DNA of 64,000 nucleotides from Candidatus Poribacteria bacterium. Lineage in GTDB: Bacteria; Poribacteria; WGA-4E; WGA-3G. The position numbers were made by a program, and so were the translations under genes. Positions within the stretch are counted from its first letter, which is position 1. Each line of letters opens with the position of its first letter. The notes beneath the pieces were generated by a model. It saw nothing but the letters and a program-made list of their open reading frames with translations, made no database searches and was not told where the DNA came from. Below are positions 8,926 to 17,873 of this stretch, one piece after another. The stretch covers positions 930,001 to 994,000 of the forward strand of contig OY282386.1 of assembly GCA_958295945.1 (NCBI GenBank), written 5' to 3'.

Positions 8926-9031
8926 TTGTCATTTTTGCATGTTTTTGACAATTCCGAAATCTATATTATCATTTTTACCTGTTTTTGACAACAGAATTGA
9001 TAATATTGTCATTTTCGCGCTATTCTGACAA
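8926..9031. promoter_or_regulatory. Array of three operator-like palindromes upstream of fic
   Basis: Three 26-bp inverted repeats of form TTGTCA-N14-TGACAA stand at 8926-8951, 8966-8991 and 9006-9031. The second has TTATCA in its left arm. Start-to-start distance is exactly 40 bp both times, and the interiors are T-rich and similar (ATTTTTGCATGTTTT, ATTTTTACCTGTTTT, ATTTTCGCGCTATTC). The array occupies the gap between fic and the oppositely bounded Gfo/Idh/MocA gene. It is most likely the binding region of the winged-helix part of the Fic protein or of another repressor. Confidence 0.6.
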
Positions 9032-9060
9032 TGTCATGTTCAGAATTATCTGGACAGATC

Positions 9061-10110
9061 CTACCAGTTATCTCTTGTAACATACAGCGAACGATTTTCC
9101 ATAGGAAGTGTGACCCGTTGACCACCCAAACGACTTGATTCAATCATACCCATCAACGTTTCTTGACTGCGACGGGCAAGATGCGCAGGTCCCTTTGTTT
9201 CTCTGTCTTCATCAAGTGCCTCTGCAATGTCAGTAATTCCCATAACAGTACCAGTTGCACGAGATACATCAGGAAACGGAACTTCTTCATAGAATGTACC
9301 CTGCTTCTTACGGAACTGGATTTCTCTACTGTTATTTTGGATACGGATTTTACCACCAGTCCCACAGACTTCATATTCAGGACCAGTGCCAGCAGTATTA
9401 TATCCGTGAACTCCATTTGCATAACGGATATACCCACAGTGAATTCCAGGATCAACTTTCAAGCAGTTACCATCCCAATCAGAGTCTTTACAAGAGATTG
9501 TGCCTTGAACAAAGTCAACTTCTGGATCTTTAGCCAAAAACAGGAGCATGTCAGCAGCATGTGTCAATCCCCAGAGTGCTGAGCCTGCACCATATTGCGC
9601 AATAGTACACTGGATATCTCCAATTTCACCTGCCTCAACAAGCTCACGCACTTTGCGATAAATAGGCATGTAACGTCGTTGTGTTCCATAGTTAAATTTA
9701 ACCCCATGCTTTTCAACAACATCCACTATGATATCTGCTTCTTCCATAGAGCAACAGAGTGGTTTTTCACAATATATCCCCTTAACACCATTTTCTGCTG
9801 CAAAGACAGTTATATCTGCATGTGGACCGGGACGTGTAGCAATACAAACGATGTCAGGTTTCTCCTTCTCAATCATCTCTTGATAATCTGTATAGGCGCG
9901 TTCTGCTCCATAACGTTTACGTATTGCTTCTGCTTTCTCTTCAAAGACATCTGAAACGGCAATAAGATGAGTTCTTTCACAAGCAACGGCAGCCGCTGCA
10001 TGTGAGAAAGGTTGCCAAATAAAACTATCGGGACGGTTTGCAACCTCATCATCTATCGTTGCCCCCATCCGTCCACATCCAATTAAAACGGTCTTATATG
10101 TATGTCCCAT
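9061..10110 (-). CDS. Gfo/Idh/MocA-family oxidoreductase
   Basis: 349 residues. The N-terminal Rossmann fold shows VLIGCGRMGATIDDE, and the family motif EKPLCCSMEEADIIV carries the EKP lysine. The C-terminal half is the Gfo/Idh/MocA substrate domain. These enzymes oxidise or reduce sugars and inositols with NAD(P). There is no signal peptide. GGAGG lies 6 bases before the ATG at 10110. It is likely a single-gene unit, isolated by the fic operator array on one side and repeats on the other. The substrate cannot be told from the sequence; nearby sugar-acid dehydratase and sulfatase genes hint at uronate or sulfated-sugar breakdown. Confidence 0.9.
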   Translation of the reverse strand: MGHTYKTVLIGCGRMGATIDDEVANRPDSFIWQPFSHAAAAVACERTHLIAVSDVFEEKAEAIRKRYGAERAYTDYQEMIEKEKPDIVCIATRPGPHADITVFAAENGVKGIYCEKPLCCSMEEADIIVDVVEKHGVKFNYGTQRRYMPIYRKVRELVEAGEIGDIQCTIAQYGAGSALWGLTHAADMLLFLAKDPEVDFVQGTISCKDSDWDGNCLKVDPGIHCGYIRYANGVHGYNTAGTGPEYEVCGTGGKIRIQNNSREIQFRKKQGTFYEEVPFPDVSRATGTVMGITDIAEALDEDRETKGPAHLARRSQETLMGMIESSRLGGQRVTLPMENRSLYVTRDNW

Positions 10111-10248
10111 GTTGCCTCCTCAAATAATTCACAGGTTAACATTGATACGATGATATGTATAAGATTTGATTTTGTAATGTTAACAAAACGGTGTGTCAAT
10201 GTCAAGCAGATAATATAATGTGAATTTGATAAATCAGATTTGTATACG

Positions 10249-10641
10249 GTGCGGTTATGAAACCGCACGATTTACGTCAATTTAAAGGACTTAATCTTGT
10301 AGGAGGGTTTTCCTAACCCCGATAAATACGCTGATAAATACGCTAATGAAGATTATTTTATTGAATGGGCAATTCTCATTTTCTCAAACCCGGTAGGCGG
10401 GGAATGCCAAAAGGCATTCATACCGTTGATTTGGCGCTTTGTCCGCGCGCTAGACTTTGAAGTCAAATTACCCTATTTATTCCTTAATCCTCATAAGTCT
10501 ATTTGACGTTGATTTGGACTGTCCCTTTTTTAGCAACATCAGTGCAGCCTAACTTACCAATTGCACTTTGAAACGTCAGACTCATAATCCTGTAATCTAC
10601 TAATCCCGGTGAATGCCCAATGGCATTCATACCGTTCATTT
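10249..10641. repeat. Cluster of short hairpin repeats in a gene-free stretch
   Basis: The 840-bp gap 10111-10953 has no convincing gene. It holds GTGCGGTT/AACCGCAC with loop ATGA (10249-10268); a tandem 12-mer GATAAATACGCT (10321-10332, 10333-10344); a block at 10346-10397 that recurs at 23410-23458; a hairpin GAATGCC-AAAA-GGCATTC (10402-10419) followed by CATACCGTTGATTT; and a second such hairpin GAATGCC-CAAT-GGCATTC (10611-10628). The block 10429-10498 also resembles 7531-7596. These are interspersed REP-like repeats. Confidence 0.65.
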
Positions 10642-10883
10642 TCAAATCCTGTTTCAGACAAAAGAATCAAATAAATTGAATCTTTTGGAATGGAACGTAC
10701 CTTTCCAAACTCCCATCCGTGTAATCCGCGCAATCTACGACAATCCGGAATTCTGAAACAACGAAAACACATCAATTCAGGATAACCAAATGCTCAAAAA
10801 TGCAACATCCAGAGAAATATATACAATTGTTCTAAGAAAATACACAAAAGAGTGAAAATGTGCCAAATATATTGCTTTTTTAC

Positions 10884-10913
10884 TTGACTTATGTTAGTTA
10901 CCTACGTTATAAT
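10884..10913 (+). promoter_or_regulatory. Sigma-70-type promoter for the 10954-11796 gene
   Basis: TTGACT (10884-10889) and TATAAT (10908-10913) with an 18-bp spacer; the expected transcript starts near 10920. A half-palindrome, TTACCTAC before the -10 box and GTAGGTTA at 10941-10948, brackets the start region and could be an operator. Confidence 0.6.
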
Positions 10914-10953
10914 ATGTGTCACATAAACAGTTTTGAAATGTAGGTTACCAAAT

Positions 10954-11796
10954 ATGTATACAGATCAGGTTAAACATGTCACAGCAAATGTCCAGCAAAT
11001 GTTCACGTCAATCCATAGAGTGACATTTCAAAATTCTGACAGATCAGAAACAAAATCGGTCATAGACGCGCAATTAAGTGCACCTCATGACATTTTGGAA
11101 ATGATACTCTTAACTATTGAATTATCATACCAGATTATGCGGGGAAGGTTTACATCTCCGATTTCTTACACACCGAAACTGAATATGGATGACGTACAAT
11201 TAAAAAAAATTTTTATTTTTGAAAAAACCTTTCTTAACCCTTATGTAGACAATGTTATCAACAACTTAAACAACGTACAGTTGTACATACTATTGTACGT
11301 CAATTGTACGTCGTTGTGGAGGAAAATTACAATGATATTTGAAGAAAGACATAAAGAATTCGCTGTTAAATGTTTCGCAAGATTCATGACCATTTCAGCC
11401 ATCGTCGACGCATTCAAAGAAGAATTCCATGATGATATACCAAAACCCGCTCCCGTGCAACAGAATCAGAACTTAGAGCAATATCATCAGGAAATTGAAA
11501 AACACAAACGCGCTATCAAAGGGAAACTCTATCAGCAACTCAGGAAGTATAACATCACACACAAAGATTTCCCACAAAAATGGCTGCAGCTCTTCAACCA
11601 AACACGCCAAGAATTCCTCAACTGCTACCTGCTTGAAGAACTACTAAACGAGGACAACATCTCTAAAGAACTTCAAACATTCTACGGATTCATCAAACAA
11701 CGTGTGTTTCAATACAGTGACTCAAAAGATACGGTGGCTAATGTCAAACTCGCGCAAAGCCTACTCAAAAACATTGCAAGATACAAAGTAGACTAA
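10954..11796 (+). CDS. Protein of unknown function
   Basis: 280 residues from the ATG at 10954, which follows GTAGGTT; a TTG at 10933 is a weaker alternative. I recognise no family. The protein is mainly helical and polar with no signal peptide. The N-terminal third (VKHVTANVQQMFTSIHRVTFQ) is followed by a hydrophobic patch (NNVQLYILLYVNCTSLW), a central charged linker containing PKPAPVQQNQNLEQYHQEIEKH, and a C-terminal helical domain rich in aromatic residues (WLQLFNQTRQEFLNCYLLEE). The coding DNA is AT-richer than its neighbours and the gene is flanked by repeats and a miniature element, which suggests horizontal origin. It has its own strong promoter. Confidence 0.6.
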   Translation: MYTDQVKHVTANVQQMFTSIHRVTFQNSDRSETKSVIDAQLSAPHDILEMILLTIELSYQIMRGRFTSPISYTPKLNMDDVQLKKIFIFEKTFLNPYVDNVINNLNNVQLYILLYVNCTSLWRKITMIFEERHKEFAVKCFARFMTISAIVDAFKEEFHDDIPKPAPVQQNQNLEQYHQEIEKHKRAIKGKLYQQLRKYNITHKDFPQKWLQLFNQTRQEFLNCYLLEELLNEDNISKELQTFYGFIKQRVFQYSDSKDTVANVKLAQSLLKNIARYKVD

Positions 11797-11843
11797 TTTA
11801 CTTCAAAAAATTAGGGCAATACTGCAACTTATTTTTTGCTTAC

Positions 11844-12018
11844 GGGTGTGTAAAGATTTTGTCACTAACTTCTTACCATCCATTGTAGGGGCGGGTCTCT
11901 GTGCCCGCCCGTTGCATTACAGGACAAGGAATGGCGGGGCACAGAGACCCCACCCTACTATAGATTACAGGTTTTTCACTTGAATTGATGTTTACAGTGA
12001 CAAAAACTTTACACACCC
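11844..12018. mobile_element. Miniature inverted-repeat element, type A, copy 2
   Basis: 175 bp. The 23-bp termini (11844-11866 and 11996-12018) match at 22 of 23 positions after inversion and begin GGGTGTGTAAAG. The centre carries an inverted GC-rich repeat, GGGCGGG...CCCGCCC near 11889-11909, followed by a related stretch (CATTGTAGG-type sequence also seen near 7373 and 54683). No coding capacity. It lies 75 bp before the start of the downstream dehydratase-like gene and may supply part of its leader. No target duplication is visible. Confidence 0.75.
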
Positions 12019-12092
12019 CAACTATACAATTATCCTTGACATCATACAGCATTGTTGTAATAATGCCTTGTAATGACTTAAGGTCCAAAATC

Positions 12093-13235
12093 ATGGAAAT
12101 TACTGCAATCAAAACCTTCATAGCAAACTTTGGCAACCGTTCAAGAGGACTCATCAAAGTAGAAACTGATGAGGAAATACATGGATGGGGTGAAGCCTAT
12201 TCTACCGGACCGGATCTCTCTGTTGAACCCATTGCAAACTATATCTTTGAAATGATTCAAGGGGATGATCCGCGTAGAATAGAATATATCATGCTAAAAC
12301 TCCATCAGCAATTCAGATTTCCTCCCGGTGGTGCAGGTTTATCAGTCATCTCTGCGATTGACCATGCGCTTTGGGACATCAGTGGGAAAGCCGCAGGCTT
12401 ACCAGTCTATATGCTTCTCGGTGGGCATGCACGAGACCGTATCAGAGTATATCGGGGTATTGGTGGAAGAGATGGTATTGAAGCCGCCGATCAAGCACGA
12501 AAACTCAATGAAGATTGGGGATTCACAGCATTCAAAACAAGTCCATATCAACTTAATCCTGATGCGGATCGGTGGGGAAGAGTCTGTGATGCAGCTGCTA
12601 CATATTTTGAACAAATTAGATTGGATACACCTGATGATTGGGAGTTCGCGTTTGACCCACATGCTAAAATCTTTGAACCGATACGCGCACTTCAATTGGC
12701 AAATGCACTTGCTCCCTATGACCCATATTTCTATGAAGAACCCCTACGTCCAGAACATATTCCAGCTTGGTCACGACTTCGTTCACAGATGCAAGTGCCG
12801 TTAGCAACAGGAGAATCCTTATATACTCGGTTTGAATTTCTTGATATAATCGCTGCACAAGGCGCAGACATCATACAACCTGATATTTGTGTCTGTGGAG
12901 GGTTATTAGAGATGCGAAAGATCGCAGCGATTGCAGAAGCACACTATGTTAGCATTGCTCCGCACAACCCCATGGGTCCTCTGGCAACAGCAGTGAATGT
13001 TCACTTCGCTGCTGCAACACCAAACTTCAAAATCCTTGAATATCTTCTGCCAACCGATAGTGCTTGGAATTCTTGGGTTGACGAACCGTATATGCCAACG
13101 GACGGTTATTTGGAATTACGGGATCGTCCTGGTCTCGGTGTTGAAATAAACGAAGATGCAGTAACTGACAACGAATATGCACATTGGCAAAGAACCTGTC
13201 CAATCCGTCCAGATGGATCTACAGGTTACATCTAA
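12093..13235 (+). CDS. Enolase-superfamily sugar-acid dehydratase, galactonate-dehydratase-like
   Basis: 380 residues from the ATG at 12093, which has AAGG 9 bases upstream; the longer open frame runs into the adjacent miniature element and is not real. Mandelate racemase / muconate lactonising fold. Visible active-site pattern: DPH (Asp188, His190), YEEP (Glu215), GES (Glu241) and APHNPMGPLA (His291). The spacing of the metal ligands and the His pair matches D-galactonate dehydratase (DgoD), which removes water from an aldonic acid to give a 2-keto-3-deoxy acid. The exact sugar acid is uncertain. Family assignment is firm, the substrate is inference. It is followed by a repeat-filled gap and a Gfo/Idh/MocA gene. 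Confidence 0.88.
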   Translation: MEITAIKTFIANFGNRSRGLIKVETDEEIHGWGEAYSTGPDLSVEPIANYIFEMIQGDDPRRIEYIMLKLHQQFRFPPGGAGLSVISAIDHALWDISGKAAGLPVYMLLGGHARDRIRVYRGIGGRDGIEAADQARKLNEDWGFTAFKTSPYQLNPDADRWGRVCDAAATYFEQIRLDTPDDWEFAFDPHAKIFEPIRALQLANALAPYDPYFYEEPLRPEHIPAWSRLRSQMQVPLATGESLYTRFEFLDIIAAQGADIIQPDICVCGGLLEMRKIAAIAEAHYVSIAPHNPMGPLATAVNVHFAAATPNFKILEYLLPTDSAWNSWVDEPYMPTDGYLELRDRPGLGVEINEDAVTDNEYAHWQRTCPIRPDGSTGYI

Positions 13236-13456
13236 AGCCAATTAAGACTATAGCAATAATCAAGACTTACGCATAATTGTAGGTGCACTTTGCAAGCGAT
13301 TTGAAGATTGAGTCAATCAAGGCATGCCGCATCTTGCAGTCGTAGGCGAGCTTTCTAAGCGCGCTGCTAAAACAAAATCCTTATTGAAACAAATATAGTC
13401 CAGTTTAGAATTAAGAAGACATTTCAATGCACTTGCAAGTACCACAAGTCCCGTAG

Positions 13457-13548
13457 GGGCGAGGTTTCCTCGCCCTCTGAGACGTGTCCTATTATAGTGA
13501 AATCTATAATAGGACACAATTGTAGCGCAAACTGCCAGTTTGTGCTAC
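13457..13548. repeat. Three consecutive intergenic hairpins
   Basis: The 415-bp gap 13236-13650 has no gene. It contains GGGCGAGG-TTT-CCTCGCCC (13457-13475); a perfect 14-bp stem GTGTCCTATTATAG (13484-13497) with its complement at 13504-13517 around a 6-base loop; and GTAGC.CAAACT/AGTTTG.GCTAC (13522-13548). The last resembles a hairpin at 41248-41264. None has a T-run. They look like REP-type elements lying end to end. Confidence 0.7.
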
Positions 13549-13650
13549 GGCATAGTCCATTAGTTTAGGTCTCACATGCCAAAAGTGTGAATAAATCTTT
13601 GTATTTCACTATAATTGTAAATTCCACTATATATACAAAATGGAGAAAAT

Positions 13651-14709
13651 ATGGATCCAGTAAAATTAGGTGTCATCGGGTGTGGTGTCATCGGTAGTAG
13701 GCATCTCAGTATTGCAACGGAAACAGAACATATTGAGTTAGTTGCTGCTGCGGACATGGTAGAATCTTACAGAGAACGCGCTACAGAACGATTTAATCCA
13801 CCAAAAATGTATACGAATGATGTTGATTTACTTGACGATGAAAACGTTGAAGCAGTCGTACTCGCTTTTCCGACACAATTCCGAACTGAAGTTGCTCTAC
13901 GTGCTTTTGAAAGAGAAAAACATGTTCTGATTGAAAAGCCAATAGCAATGAATGTAGAGGAAGTCAATCAACTTATCGCTGCACGTGGTGATTTAGTTTC
14001 CGGATGTTGTTCGTCACGTAACAGATTCAACAAAGCAGCACGTCTTGTAACGCAATTAATCACTTCAGGTGGGTTAGGTGAACTCCGAACAGTGCACTGT
14101 CGCGCAAAAAGAGGATGCGGAAAACAACCCGATTCACCCCGTCCAGACTGGCGTTTAACGAAATCCCTAAACGGCGGTGGTATCCTTGTTAATTGGGGCT
14201 GTTACGATATAGATTTCCTACTTGGAATTACGGGATGGCAACTCAAACCGAAAACAGTATTCGCACAAACGTGGACTGTTCCACCGGTCTTTGAATCGCA
14301 TATCGCTCCGGGTTCAGATGCTGAAACACACTATTTAGCTTTAGTCCGTTGTGAAGATGGCACAGCAATTACACTTGAACGCGGTGAATTCATGGCTGCT
14401 ACATCACAGTCCGACTGGGAAATAATCGGTTCTGAAGGTGCATTGAAACTGAATATGGGAGATGGCAATCCAGAGAAGGTTCAGCATAGTCAAACAACAA
14501 GAGAAGAAGGAGTTTCTACCAATCCGCTTGCGAACTCAGATGATACTGAAGGACCACATTACTCAGATCCATTGACAGACTTTGCTGCTGCAATCAGACA
14601 GAACCGACAACCCATAACTGGTTTGGAACAGGCTATTGTCGTTCAGCAAATTACGGATGCAATATATGCATCAGCGGAAAGTGGTTCTGCAGTAGAAATT
14701 AAAGATTGA
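13651..14709 (+). CDS. Gfo/Idh/MocA-family oxidoreductase
   Basis: 352 residues. Rossmann motif LGVIGCGVIGSRHLSIA at the N-terminus, family motif EKPIAMNVEEVNQLI around residues 90-104, and a C-terminal alpha/beta domain containing NWGCYDIDFLLGI. It is an NAD(P)-dependent sugar or cyclitol dehydrogenase; the substrate is unknown. GGAGA stands 4-8 bases before the ATG. It is only distantly similar to the family member at 9061-10110 by eye, so the two are not a recent duplication. It converges with the membrane protein gene at 14732, leaving 22 bases between the stops. Confidence 0.9.
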   Translation: MDPVKLGVIGCGVIGSRHLSIATETEHIELVAAADMVESYRERATERFNPPKMYTNDVDLLDDENVEAVVLAFPTQFRTEVALRAFEREKHVLIEKPIAMNVEEVNQLIAARGDLVSGCCSSRNRFNKAARLVTQLITSGGLGELRTVHCRAKRGCGKQPDSPRPDWRLTKSLNGGGILVNWGCYDIDFLLGITGWQLKPKTVFAQTWTVPPVFESHIAPGSDAETHYLALVRCEDGTAITLERGEFMAATSQSDWEIIGSEGALKLNMGDGNPEKVQHSQTTREEGVSTNPLANSDDTEGPHYSDPLTDFAAAIRQNRQPITGLEQAIVVQQITDAIYASAESGSAVEIKD

Positions 14710-14731
14710 CAGTTCACATTGTTTGGAAATA

Positions 14732-16357
14732 TCAAGGGTGGGGTTCACCGGTTTTCGGTTTCTCTTTAGGTGCGTTTGATTCCTCACCAAAACGGATATG
14801 TAGTGATGCACCAGGCGCGTGTTGTTTTCCATAAAGCAAGTGCTTAATTCCCCAGAAAGCAAACGTCGTGCCAAACATCACTACAATTCCCCAAATGGAT
14901 ACTGGCATAATCCAGTCAGAGAAAGAGAACACGTTTCCAGTCTGTTCTGGTACTACATTCGCACCAATTGCCGCAACGATTGTACAAATAACAGCATTCA
15001 GAGTAATTACACCTTCAGTAATCATTCTACCCGGACTAAAGTTGACTAATGCACGTTCAAAGTTGATAACTACAACCCACCATAAAAATACGAGATATAA
15101 TAACTGTCCTTTTCCCAACCAGTCTGATGATATAAACGGAATCGGATCGCGTAGATTGGAATACAATACTGCAATTAGCATGATAGATAGTGCAATATAG
15201 AATATCTCAAACCAGCCTATCCATCCGCGTGAATGACGAAACCATCCGATGACAGGTAAACCTAACATTCGTTCAGGCAAGGAATCTATGGAATCCACCC
15301 AAGTCTGACCTGCCTTGCGGTAATTCAGATATGTCAATACAATGAGGATACAGAATACTGAGAACATCTCAATCCAACGTGGAAAAGTTGGTTCAGTTTC
15401 TAATAGTGGTGTCCGATTGATTATCAATCCGAACGTAATTGCAATTCCTATTCCAAATAGGAGACCTTGTAATTGCTCCATGACACTGTGCCAGTTTGTC
15501 TGAAGTCCTGTCTTGAGACCGATAAGTTTCAGGAGTTGTCCGAAGGAAAATGCAACACCACCCGTGAAACCCGACATCAATGTTACAAATACCAGACCAC
15601 CCAGTTTATAGTGCCAGCAATATGCTAACATACCCACAACCATACCAACACATCCTGCCCAATTATCGCCACGAGGAGGTGTCATACGTAGTTTCAAAAC
15701 ATTCACCAATAGCAGAAATCCAACAAACCATCCGACACCTAAATAGAGGATTAAGGACGTACCCATATCTATTTTCCCGCGAATGATGATAATCAATAAC
15801 GTGGCAACGATGGCAACAAGCGCGGCTAACCAATCTGAGTCATACCAATAGAGTGGACTCTCATGCCGTTGCATCCGTTTCGGTGCAAAGATAAGATCCA
15901 CCACAACTGCTTGAAGCGACCATCCAACAAAAACCACACACATCGGTACAAATAACACAGGCAATAAAGAATTGGATTGATCCTGAACAGAATCTACGAG
16001 AAATGCAGGTAATGCTGTTCCCGCGCCACCAAGTGCAGCCCACAGGAAACCTATGACAAACAGATTAGCAAATCCATACAACACCGTAGGTGTATGGGAC
16101 GAATGTGTGAAACCGACTACCATCATATAGGACATACTGCCACCAAATGACCATCCAATTGCCCCGAACAACGCAAAAAAGTGGATATATCTAAACCAAT
16201 CTTCACGTCCTGACAAAAGGACGATTGCCATCGCAGCAAGCGCACCGGGTATGGCAGCACCATATTCATGACCAAAGTTACCGCGAATACCCCACCCAAC
16301 GCAGAGCGAAAGACCACACAATAATATCATTTGCCATGGAATTGATGAAATATCCAT
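14732..16357 (-). CDS. Polytopic inner-membrane protein of unknown function
   Basis: 541 residues from ATG 16357, chosen because GGGAG precedes it; the open frame extends 25 codons further without a ribosome site. At least 12 hydrophobic segments, from WQMILLCGLSLCVGWGIRG to WIMPVSIWGIVVMFGTTFAFWGI. Conserved-looking features include small-residue-rich helices (GALAAMAIVLLSG, GAIGWSFGGSMSY, GWAALGGAG-like) and a short charged C-terminal tail. I do not recognise a transporter family. Its position between a Gfo/Idh/MocA enzyme and a PQQ-type propeller gene suggests a sugar-related transport or sensing role, which is only inference. A clear promoter lies upstream. Confidence 0.75.
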   Translation of the reverse strand: MDISSIPWQMILLCGLSLCVGWGIRGNFGHEYGAAIPGALAAMAIVLLSGREDWFRYIHFFALFGAIGWSFGGSMSYMMVVGFTHSSHTPTVLYGFANLFVIGFLWAALGGAGTALPAFLVDSVQDQSNSLLPVLFVPMCVVFVGWSLQAVVVDLIFAPKRMQRHESPLYWYDSDWLAALVAIVATLLIIIIRGKIDMGTSLILYLGVGWFVGFLLLVNVLKLRMTPPRGDNWAGCVGMVVGMLAYCWHYKLGGLVFVTLMSGFTGGVAFSFGQLLKLIGLKTGLQTNWHSVMEQLQGLLFGIGIAITFGLIINRTPLLETEPTFPRWIEMFSVFCILIVLTYLNYRKAGQTWVDSIDSLPERMLGLPVIGWFRHSRGWIGWFEIFYIALSIMLIAVLYSNLRDPIPFISSDWLGKGQLLYLVFLWWVVVINFERALVNFSPGRMITEGVITLNAVICTIVAAIGANVVPEQTGNVFSFSDWIMPVSIWGIVVMFGTTFAFWGIKHLLYGKQHAPGASLHIRFGEESNAPKEKPKTGEPHP

Positions 16358-16414
16358 AATGAGATACTCCCGTTTCAAACTGCCTATAATCATTAGATGA
16401 ATTTCAGTTCTTAG

Positions 16415-16443
16415 ATTATGTAGAATTATCATATTGTTGTCAA
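16415..16443 (-). promoter_or_regulatory. Sigma-70-type promoter for the membrane protein gene
   Basis: On the minus strand, TTGACA (16443-16438) and CATAAT (16420-16415) with a 17-bp spacer. The expected start is near 16408, giving a 50-base leader before the ATG at 16357. A TATAAT at 16499-16504 on the plus strand may serve the divergent propeller gene. Confidence 0.6.
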
Positions 16444-16535
16444 GTTTCTATAGTTGACATAGATCTAGAAATTCCTCGTTAATACCTATGAAAAATGGTA
16501 TAATGATAACATAGTCAACAATAGGAAAAGGTATT

Positions 16536-17873
16536 ATGAGAACCCTAATTCTATACATAATTCATTCAATGATACTATTGTTTATCTTGCATTCTGAAGT
16601 GCATTCTTTGGATTGGCATAACTTCCTCGGTCCTGCACAGAATGGTAAATCCCAAGAGAAGATAAAAATAACACCATGGAACGAATCAGGTCCACCGATG
16701 CTGTGGACAAAAGAAATTGGCACGAGTTACGGTTCACCTACTGTAGCGAATGGTAAAGTTTACATATTCGCTCGTTACGGAGATATGGCACGTTTATCCT
16801 GCTTAGAAAGTCATACTGGAAACGAACTATGGCGATTTGAATATCCGACGGATTATGAGGATATGTATGGATACAATAACGGACCGCGGAGTTGTCCCAT
16901 TGTTGACGACGATCGCGTCTATATATTCGGTGCGGAAGGGATGCTGCACTGTGTCAATGCGAAAAACGGAAAACGTATTTGGAAAGTTGATACCGTCCAG
17001 CAGTTCAATGTTGTAGACAACTTTTTCGGTGTTGCATCTGCACCCGCGGTTGAAGGTGATTTACTCATTGTCCAAATCGGTGGTTCACCGCCTGGTACTC
17101 CAAAGGATATATGGGAATCGAAAGGTAAACCTAAAACAAATGGAAGTGGAATCGTTGCTTTCAACAAATTTTCAGGAGATGTGGTATACCAGACTGCAGA
17201 TGAATTGGCAAGTTACGCAAGTCCAGTCTTTGCTAATATCAACGGAAGACGGTGGGGATTTGCATTCATGCGTGGCGGACTGATTGGGTTTGAACCGAAA
17301 TCTGGGAAGATTGACTTCTACTATCCATGGCGAGATAACCAAGTTGAATCCGTTAACGCATCATCTCCAGTCATTGCTGATGACCTTGTTTTTATCAGTG
17401 AGTCTTATGGCATTGGTAGCTCAGTCCTTCAAGTACAACCAGGTGAATACAAAGTTGTTTGGAAGGATAGACCAAACTCACGAAACAGAGCAATGGAGAT
17501 GCATTGGCATACACCAATTCACCATGAAGGTTATATCTATGGATGTAGCGGTAGACATTCTGGTGGTGCAGAATTCCGATGTGTAGAACTCAAAACTGGA
17601 AAAATTATGTGGCGTAGTCGTGTAAACGAACGCGCATCATTACTTTGGGTAAATGACTACTTCATCTATCTCGGTGAATATGGACGTTTGATGCTATTGA
17701 AATGCACTCCAGATAATCTTGAAGTCATATCTCAATCTGTGCCAACTGACAAAAATGGAAAGCAGCTGATTAACTATCCTGCATGGGCAGCACCTGTATT
17801 AGCTGATGGTCATCTCTATGTTCGTGGAAAAGATCGACTCATCTGTTTTGTGTTGGATTCGCTCCAAGAATAG
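16536..17873 (+). CDS. Exported PQQ-type beta-propeller protein
   Basis: 445 residues. An N-terminal signal peptide (MRTLILYIIHSMILLFILHS) is followed by DWHNFLGPAQNGKSQE, a common opening of exported quinoprotein-like propellers. Repeated blades contain GxxLWRF / GKRIWKV / GKIMWRS motifs (PQQ-like repeats), for example CLESHTGNELWRFEYP and CVELKTGKIMWRSRVN. No dehydrogenase active-site Asp/Cys-Cys motif was seen, so it is probably a scaffold or binding protein (BamB-like fold) rather than a quinoprotein enzyme. AAAGG precedes the ATG; a TATAAT lies at 16499-16504. It is divergent from the membrane protein gene. The following 219 bp hold no gene. Confidence 0.85.
   Translation: MRTLILYIIHSMILLFILHSEVHSLDWHNFLGPAQNGKSQEKIKITPWNESGPPMLWTKEIGTSYGSPTVANGKVYIFARYGDMARLSCLESHTGNELWRFEYPTDYEDMYGYNNGPRSCPIVDDDRVYIFGAEGMLHCVNAKNGKRIWKVDTVQQFNVVDNFFGVASAPAVEGDLLIVQIGGSPPGTPKDIWESKGKPKTNGSGIVAFNKFSGDVVYQTADELASYASPVFANINGRRWGFAFMRGGLIGFEPKSGKIDFYYPWRDNQVESVNASSPVIADDLVFISESYGIGSSVLQVQPGEYKVVWKDRPNSRNRAMEMHWHTPIHHEGYIYGCSGRHSGGAEFRCVELKTGKIMWRSRVNERASLLWVNDYFIYLGEYGRLMLLKCTPDNLEVISQSVPTDKNGKQLINYPAWAAPVLADGHLYVRGKDRLICFVLDSLQE

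Noticed and set aside
8926-9031. CRISPR-like array (repeats at regular spacing)
   Set aside because: Repeats are 26 bp with only 14-bp intervals, the intervals are not distinct spacers, there are only three copies, and no cas gene is near.
11835-12027. Target duplication around the type A miniature element
   Set aside because: Flanking 8-9 bases on both sides of all three copies were compared and do not match.
11985-12092. N-terminal extension of the dehydratase-like gene
   Set aside because: It overlaps the terminal repeat of a miniature element and lacks a ribosome site; the family's N-terminus begins at 12093.
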